In this document: positions 17,016 through 20,746 of the stretch, one piece after another
Layout: each line of letters starts with the position of its first letter
How positions within the stretch are numbered: the stretch's first letter is position 1
Assembly: GCA_965661115.1 (NCBI GenBank)
Contig: CBFICO010000036.1
Location: 1 to 20,746 of the forward strand
Length of the DNA stretch: 20,746 nucleotides
Origin: UBA6770 sp965661115
GTDB taxonomy: Bacteria > Bacteroidota > Bacteroidia > Flavobacteriales_G > Salibacteraceae
Direction of reading: 5' to 3'
Notes under the pieces: model-generated
Seen by the model: the letters and a program-made list of their open reading frames with translations, nothing else
The model's database searches: none
Told to the model about the DNA's origin: nothing
Translations under genes and position numbers: made by a program

Positions 17016-17549
17016 ATGCGTTATTGGCTCTTCGTTTTTGTTCTTTTTATAAGTGCTTCTTCCTGCAAAAAAGATGAAGAGCCAGAACCCGAAGTAGTTG
17101 AAACTACCCCTGCACCAACAGCACTTTCCTATGAATTTAAGAGTCAGAACCTTCAAGGAAAAATTGAGGGTAAAGAATGGCGTTTTATTGCAGGTGCAGC
17201 AAAGAACCATTCTTTTGGCGATAGCACCAAGTTTAGTATAAACCTCTACACCGAAACGGACTCGAATATTTGCAGGATATTTCCAGATGAAGACCGAGTG
17301 CTGTTTTCTATACCTAAAAAGGAGGAGATTTTTGAACTGAATTTATCTTTTTCCGCAACAGAAGACAGCCATACTATTACCTTGTTTGATGTTGAAGCTA
17401 CCAATAATTTAATTGCTTCTGAAGGTGCTGTTCAGGTTGTAAAAATTGATAGTACAAGTGGCTCGCCAACAGTTGAGCTAAAAATTGACGCTCGTTATAA
17501 CGAGGATAACTTCATAAATGGAACCTGCAAAGTTTCAATTTGTAACTAA
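17016..17549 (+). CDS. Predicted lipoprotein of unknown function
   Basis: I do not recognise this 177-residue protein. It starts with a short lipoprotein signal, lipobox ISASSC with Cys17, followed by a charged, Pro-rich tether (KKDEEPEPEVVETTPAPT) typical of surface or outer-membrane lipoproteins. The mature part contains GKIEGKEWRFIAGAAKN, a 'G-x-W-x-x-x-x-G' opening seen in many small Bacteroidota lipoproteins, then alternating strands and a C-terminal FINGTCKVSICN with two Cys. It starts two bases after the folD stop and so is probably translated from the ffh-folD transcript. Its stop overlaps the stop of the convergent DksA-like gene by two bases. Confidence 0.75.
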   Translation: MRYWLFVFVLFISASSCKKDEEPEPEVVETTPAPTALSYEFKSQNLQGKIEGKEWRFIAGAAKNHSFGDSTKFSINLYTETDSNICRIFPDEDRVLFSIPKKEEIFELNLSFSATEDSHTITLFDVEATNNLIASEGAVQVVKIDSTSGSPTVELKIDARYNEDNFINGTCKVSICN

Positions 17550-17869
17550 CTCGCACACCGAACACACAAAGTATTTTCTGGCATAAGCATTAAGCGACCC
17601 TCCTGTATTGTGTTTCCACATCTTCTGCAAATTCCGAAATTATGCTGGTCAATACTGTCTAATGCTAAAGTTAATTTCTGCAGTTTAAACTCCATTTGAC
17701 GTAAGGTTCTTTCGTTAACCGATTTGTTGTTTATCGCATCCATTCTACTAACCCTGCCTATTGCATTTTCGGGAGCAATAGGTTTTGTCAGTTCTTTTAA
17801 TTCCGCAATTTTCTCTTTGGTAAGAAGAATTTCAGATTTTATTTTTTTATAAAGCTTTTTTTTATTCAT
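17546..17869 (-). CDS. DksA/TraR-type zinc-finger protein
   Basis: Small protein of the DksA/TraR family, whose members bind the RNA polymerase secondary channel. From the ATG at 17869 it has 107 residues: a helical, Lys/Glu-rich hairpin (about 1-75) with IGRVSRMDAIN (about 37-47), resembling the family's coiled-coil tip, and a four-Cys zinc finger with Cys81, 84, 102 and 105 (ICRRCGN ... LCVRCAS). An upstream GTG at 17908 is open but would place part of a hairpin terminator inside the gene, so I prefer 17869. No -7 box is visible directly upstream; read-through from the repeat-protein gene above the terminator may supply transcript. The regulatory role is inferred from the family. Confidence 0.8.
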   Translation of the reverse strand: MNKKKLYKKIKSEILLTKEKIAELKELTKPIAPENAIGRVSRMDAINNKSVNERTLRQMEFKLQKLTLALDSIDQHNFGICRRCGNTIQEGRLMLMPENTLCVRCAS

Positions 17870-17887
17870 CAAGATTCGGTGGTATCG

Positions 17888-17921
17888 AAAAAAAAACCTC
17901 CAATGCACCAGCAGAGGAGGT
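17888..17921 (-). terminator. Rho-independent terminator after the repeat-protein gene
   Basis: On the minus strand, ACCTCC (17916-17921) and GGAGGT (17896-17901) form a 6-bp stem with a 14-base loop, followed by an unbroken run of T (17888-17896). It lies 27 bases past the repeat-protein stop (17948) and 19 bases before the DksA-like ATG, so it should end the upstream transcript and limit read-through into the DksA-like gene. Confidence 0.75.
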
Positions 17922-17947
17922 CTTAACTATTAATGTACTTATTCTAG

Positions 17948-19696
17948 TTAGTCACTTTCTAAACCAACGTAAAACTCTATAGTTTTTTCAGAAGTGTTAC
18001 CTAGTTTATCTTTAGCAACAACTTTTACGGTGTACTTTACTTTTTTCTTAAGGAAACGGTTTCTTTCAGAAATATCAAGTGTTTGAGCAGAAGAGTATAA
18101 AGACATAGGAGCGTCGTTTATGCTGTACATAATAGTTTCTGTTCCCACATGATCATCTGTTGCACCTAGGTAAATTCTAGTGTAATTAGGATATACTTTT
18201 AAATCCTTTTTTGTTCCAATTGGTTGAATACTAAAATTGTTATAAACCTCTGGAGCCACGTTATCTACAAAACAGTTTGAAGTCTTTTCAGACTCTTCGT
18301 TGTTTACATTGTCAGTGGTTTTAAACGAAATGGTGTGGTAACCATCATTTGGAATAGTAAACTCGCTGTAGCTTTTATAACCAGAATCATCAACTTGGTA
18401 TTCTGTTTTTTGAACGCCTGATTCGTAATCTTTTGCGAATAATTTGATTGCAGTGTTTTTATTGATAAACAATGTATCTCTTGCAAAAAACTGTGGTGAA
18501 CCATATTTAATACCCGTCATTGGCATTACGTTGTCCATGTAAATGTTACAATACTTATTTGGAGATAAGTTTTGCACGTTGTCCGTTGCATCGTACTTAA
18601 CAGAGTGTGAACCTTTTATATCTGGGAAGCTAATTTCAGAGCTGTAATCAAAACGCTCTTTTCCGTCAGTTCGGTGGTAAATTTTGTTTACACCTGCTTT
18701 GTTATCAGTAGCTGAAAGACTTAACGTAGTTCTGTTTGAAACGTAAGTTACTCCATTTGGAGCTTTGTACTGGTCACCGTTAATGGTGTGCGTAACTACT
18801 GGTGGAATTTTATCCAAATAGAACTGGAAAGCTTGTTTTTCTTCAACGTTCTTTACGTTATCCTCAGAGTAGTAGTACAATGTATGTTCTCCATCGTTTA
18901 GGTAGAAAACTCCAAAATTGCCACCGTAAACATTTTCATCTCTATTGTCAAAACTGAACTTGGTGCGCTTTACGCCAGATAAGTTATCAGATTTTGATAA
19001 GTTGAACTTTGTACTTGGCGCAATAATGTTTCCGTTGTAAACAATACCAACTATCGTGTGGTTTGAACTTGGAGCAGATAAATCAACAACAAATTTGTCG
19101 CCTTTTCTTGCCTCTGCATTTCCAACATTATCGTGTGCGTACCAATAAAGAGAAAACTCTCCTTCTTGATCTAAATTTGTAGTAGCACTGTAATCTGACC
19201 AGCTAGCAGAGTTTAAAGCGTAATGAATTTTTTCTACACCAGAAACGCCGTCTTTTGACGTTAAAGAAAAAGTCAATCCTTTTCCAAAATACAATCTATC
19301 ACTTCTGTATCGTGGAGCACCATCGTATTTTAAACGGGTTACAGGCGCTAAACCATCAGCGTACAATTCATACATAACTTCTTGCTGTGGAGATACTGTT
19401 TTTCCAGTTGCAGGATCAACCGCATATCGGCTTCTCATGTAATTTATCCCTTCAGTATCTAAGTACATTGGGTTTGCATACTTAGAACTTGTTTTGCTGG
19501 TTAGGTCATACATTTGACCACCAGGCGAAGTAGAGAATTTGAAATAAAGAGGTAATCCTTTTTGAACGTAAGTGTTTCCATCGTTGATGTAAACTTTCTT
19601 TTCATGTTCTGGAACAGTTGGCTCTTGGGCGTTTAATGAAATTTGAATAGACAGTGCTAAAGCAATCACTGCAACAAATCGTAAACCTTGTTTCAT
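17948..19696 (-). CDS. Exported Ig/OmpL47-type repeat protein
   Basis: A 582-residue exported protein (start at ATG 19696) with signal peptide MKQGLRFVAVIALALSIQIS then LNAQ. After an N-terminal region (about 30-125) come five repeats of roughly 90-100 residues with two matched marks: a 'D-x-x-(S/A)-G-V-x-x' turn (DGVSGVEKI, DNLSGVKRT, DNKAGVNKI, DYESGVQKT, DDHVGTETI) and a closing 'D-N-V-x-N' strand (HDNVGNAE, EDNVKNVE, TDNVQNLS, TDNVNNEE, KDKLGNTS), often followed by 'x-LD-x-x-P-P'. This matches the OmpL47-like or bacterial Ig-type repeat pattern. No T9SS sorting domain or lipobox is seen, so a periplasmic or outer-membrane location is inferred. Flanked by its own promoter-like box and terminator, it appears to be a single-gene unit. 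Function unknown. Confidence 0.8.
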   Translation of the reverse strand: MKQGLRFVAVIALALSIQISLNAQEPTVPEHEKKVYINDGNTYVQKGLPLYFKFSTSPGGQMYDLTSKTSSKYANPMYLDTEGINYMRSRYAVDPATGKTVSPQQEVMYELYADGLAPVTRLKYDGAPRYRSDRLYFGKGLTFSLTSKDGVSGVEKIHYALNSASWSDYSATTNLDQEGEFSLYWYAHDNVGNAEARKGDKFVVDLSAPSSNHTIVGIVYNGNIIAPSTKFNLSKSDNLSGVKRTKFSFDNRDENVYGGNFGVFYLNDGEHTLYYYSEDNVKNVEEKQAFQFYLDKIPPVVTHTINGDQYKAPNGVTYVSNRTTLSLSATDNKAGVNKIYHRTDGKERFDYSSEISFPDIKGSHSVKYDATDNVQNLSPNKYCNIYMDNVMPMTGIKYGSPQFFARDTLFINKNTAIKLFAKDYESGVQKTEYQVDDSGYKSYSEFTIPNDGYHTISFKTTDNVNNEESEKTSNCFVDNVAPEVYNNFSIQPIGTKKDLKVYPNYTRIYLGATDDHVGTETIMYSINDAPMSLYSSAQTLDISERNRFLKKKVKYTVKVVAKDKLGNTSEKTIEFYVGLESD

Positions 19697-19715
19697 ATCA
19701 TAATAATTTAAGCGG

Positions 19716-19723
19716 TAAAAGTA
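19716..19723 (-). promoter_or_regulatory. -7-like box of the repeat-protein gene
   Basis: The minus strand reads TACTTTTA, seven of eight positions matching TACTTTTG, 19 bases before the ATG at 19696. The spacing resembles that at ftsK. The last base differs from the consensus, so this is a weaker call. Confidence 0.35.
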
Positions 19724-19811
19724 GTATATTTTCAAAATTGTTAATTTATTATCGCAATAATCTATGTATATCTGGTTAATGCATAGTTATTTGAATTTCA
19801 AAACATTAGGT

Positions 19812-20273
19812 ATGACACGGTATTTATTAATTGGATTGATTGGTTTTCTTTTGGTAGGATGTAATCCAAACGAGGTTTACAACGAACATTTTGAAACTGG
19901 TGAAGGACTGCAATGGAAGAAAGAAGATTCCAAGAATTTTTCGGTAGATATTAAAGAAGCAGGGGAGTATAATGTGTACGTAACATTTAGATACGCCACA
20001 GGATATGCCAAGGATATTGCACCGGTTCAATTGGTGCATTTACCTCCGAACGGTGAAGAAAATGTAGCTCCATACGATTTAAAAATTAGAGACGATAAAG
20101 GAGATTATTTAGGAGAACCAGGCTATGATATTTGGGATAGCAAGCATTTGGTGCAAGAAGCTACACAATTAGCCGCAGGAACGCACAACTTTACTTTAGC
20201 TACCAACAACGGAGATAAACATTTATTTCCGGTTATGGATGTTGGGCTGATAGTGGAAAAGGTAGCTAAATAA
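19812..20273 (+). CDS. GldH-like lipoprotein
   Basis: A 153-residue lipoprotein. ATG at 19812 gives a clean signal, lipobox FLLVGC with Cys17; an earlier in-frame ATG at 19764 would add 16 residues ahead of it. The mature part follows the order of GldH gliding-motility lipoproteins: an early aromatic 'W-K' region (HFETGEGLQWKKEDSKNFSV), a strand-rich 'x-Y-N-V-Y-V-T-F-R-Y' segment, PPNGEENVAPYDLKI, a 'G-D-Y-L-G-x-x-G' turn followed by YDIWDSKHL, then GTHNF and a closing VMDVGLIVEKVAK. In that family the protein is one of the outer-membrane-linked Gld lipoproteins. No other gld genes are near, so orthology is moderate and should be tested by profile search. Confidence 0.6.
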   Translation: MTRYLLIGLIGFLLVGCNPNEVYNEHFETGEGLQWKKEDSKNFSVDIKEAGEYNVYVTFRYATGYAKDIAPVQLVHLPPNGEENVAPYDLKIRDDKGDYLGEPGYDIWDSKHLVQEATQLAAGTHNFTLATNNGDKHLFPVMDVGLIVEKVAK

Positions 20274-20276
20274 CTT

Positions 20277-20471
20277 TTACTGACAATTCCATACCTCGGC
20301 ACCGCCGTTACTCGTGCCCAGGTTTTCTATACTAGTAGCTTCTTAATCGTCGCAAATCTCCATAACCTCGCTACTAGTGCCAGGTCCTAAATCTTGTTTA
20401 ACGCATTGTTGACATTTTGGGGCACACGCTCCCAAAAAACTCAACGAAAGAAAGAATAATAAAAATTTCAT
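20277..20471 (-). pseudogene. Tiny Cys-rich lipoprotein gene split by ochre codon
   Basis: From ATG at 20471 the frame gives a short lipoprotein: MKFLLFFLSLSFLGAC (Cys16), then APKCQQCVKQDLGPG and TSSEVMEICDD, to a TAA at 20345-20343. Directly after the stop the same frame continues as EATSIENLGTSNGGAEVWNC and Q to a second TAA at 20279-20277. Both sides look coding: a Cys-x-x-Cys pair, acidic stretches and a final Cys recall small 'C-x-x-C ... E-x-C ... C' lipoproteins common in Bacteroidota. Without the stop it would have 64 residues. It begins 13 bases after the M3 peptidase stop and is probably co-transcribed with it. A 42-residue product is still possible, so this may be a truncated but expressed lipoprotein. 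Confidence 0.6.
20331..20378. repeat. 9-bp inverted repeat flanking the ochre stop
   Basis: ACTAGTAGC (20331-20339) and GCTACTAGT (20370-20378) are perfect inverted repeats separated by exactly 30 bases. The in-frame TAA of the small lipoprotein gene lies inside the loop. Both arms are in frame with the gene. It could simply fold as an mRNA hairpin or be chance. Confidence 0.6.
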
Positions 20472-20484
20472 ATTTCAAAAGCTT

Positions 20485-20746
20485 TTATTCAGGAACCGGG
20501 AAACCTCTGTCACGCATTAACGCATCAATTTTAGCATCTCTTCCTCTAAATAATCTGTACGCCTCCGCCGGATCAATGGCGTTTCTAGGAGCAAATAAAT
20601 ATTTAACTGCTTTGGCCGCCAATTCTTTATCGTAAAAGCCATTGGGTGCTTCAGCAAAAGCTTCGCTAGCATCAGAAGTAAGTACATCGGCCCACATGTA
20701 TCCGTAATAAGCTGTAGCATATCCTTCGCCAGAGAAAACGTGCCCA
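20485..20746 (-). CDS. M3-family metallopeptidase, C-terminal part
   Basis: The coding sequence runs off the right edge of the window, so only the last 86 or so residues are seen, ending at the TAA at 20485-20487. They match the end of M3 peptidases of the peptidyl-dipeptidase Dcp/oligopeptidase A type: HVFSGEGYATAYYGYMWADV, where the family has 'H-x-F-x-x-x-Y-x-A-x-Y-Y-x-Y-x-W', then GFYDKELAAKAVKYLF and DPAEAYRLFRGRDAKIDALM, ending RGFPVPE. The zinc-binding HExxH lies upstream, outside the window, so activity cannot be judged. These enzymes degrade short peptides in the cytosol or periplasm. The small lipoprotein gene follows after 13 bases. Confidence 0.88.
   Translation of the reverse strand, partial: GHVFSGEGYATAYYGYMWADVLTSDASEAFAEAPNGFYDKELAAKAVKYLFAPRNAIDPAEAYRLFRGRDAKIDALMRDRGFPVPE

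Noticed and set aside
14632..20345. Alternative genetic code or systematic stop recoding explaining the in-frame TAG and TAA
   Set aside because: TAA, TAG and TGA all end intact core genes in this window (for example TAG at ffh, TAA at guaA and folD, TGA at the LysM protein), so neither codon is generally reassigned.
20477..20486. AAAAGCTTTT palindrome between the M3 peptidase and small lipoprotein genes
   Set aside because: Ten-base AT-rich palindromes are expected by chance here and it has no loop or T-run to act as a terminator.
20417..20635. Plus-strand open frame opposite the M3 peptidase and small lipoprotein
   Set aside because: The minus strand has clear family motifs across this stretch, so this is a shadow.

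Overview
The window looks like chromosomal DNA of a Bacteroidota bacterium, probably a Flavobacteriales-type marine or freshwater organism. The signs are AT-rich sequence, a -7 promoter box of the TAnnTTTG type upstream of several genes, a bacillithiol gene (bshC), a remnant of a type IX secretion (T9SS) cargo protein, a GldH-like gliding-type lipoprotein, and many small lipoproteins with 'SC' or 'GC' lipoboxes. Most of the window is housekeeping. I saw no rRNA, tRNA, CRISPR array, insertion sequence with intact transposase, or prophage.

Layout. 1-1100: a gene-poor, eroded stretch with frame-broken coding remnants on the minus strand, including a short HTH-like ORF. 1113-2696: bshC. 2726-2745: a REP-like hairpin. 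2877-3885 (minus): a broken T9SS cargo gene. 3998-8272 (plus): guaA, a triple-LysM/periplasmic-binding fusion and hemF, tightly packed or overlapping, so probably one operon. 8279-11526 (minus): ftsK followed 11 bases later by a LolA-like gene. 11631-12356 (minus): a lipoprotein divergent from argS (12513-14279). 14281-14676 (minus): a receiver-domain gene split by an in-frame amber codon. 14777-17549 (plus): ffh, folD and a small lipoprotein, as an operon. 17546-17869 (minus): a DksA/TraR-type zinc protein. 17948-19696 (minus): a secreted protein of five Ig/OmpL47-like repeats with its own terminator. 19812-20273 (plus): a GldH-like lipoprotein. 20277-20746 (minus): the C-terminal end of an M3 metallopeptidase followed by a tiny cysteine-rich lipoprotein gene split by an in-frame ochre codon.

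The core genes cover nucleotide synthesis (guaA), haem synthesis (hemF), thiol redox (bshC), one-carbon metabolism (folD), translation and secretion (argS, ffh), and chromosome segregation and envelope maintenance (ftsK, LolA-like). The accessory genes are mostly envelope lipoproteins and exported proteins.

The most notable signals are: two genes interrupted by exactly one in-frame stop with clear coding continuity on both sides; a 9-bp perfect inverted repeat bracketing the ochre stop in a loop of exactly 30 bases; a T9SS cargo gene broken by two frame changes; and identical TACTTTTG-N4-ATG arrangements at bshC and guaA, which predict leaderless mRNAs. I did not find a convincing new multi-gene system.
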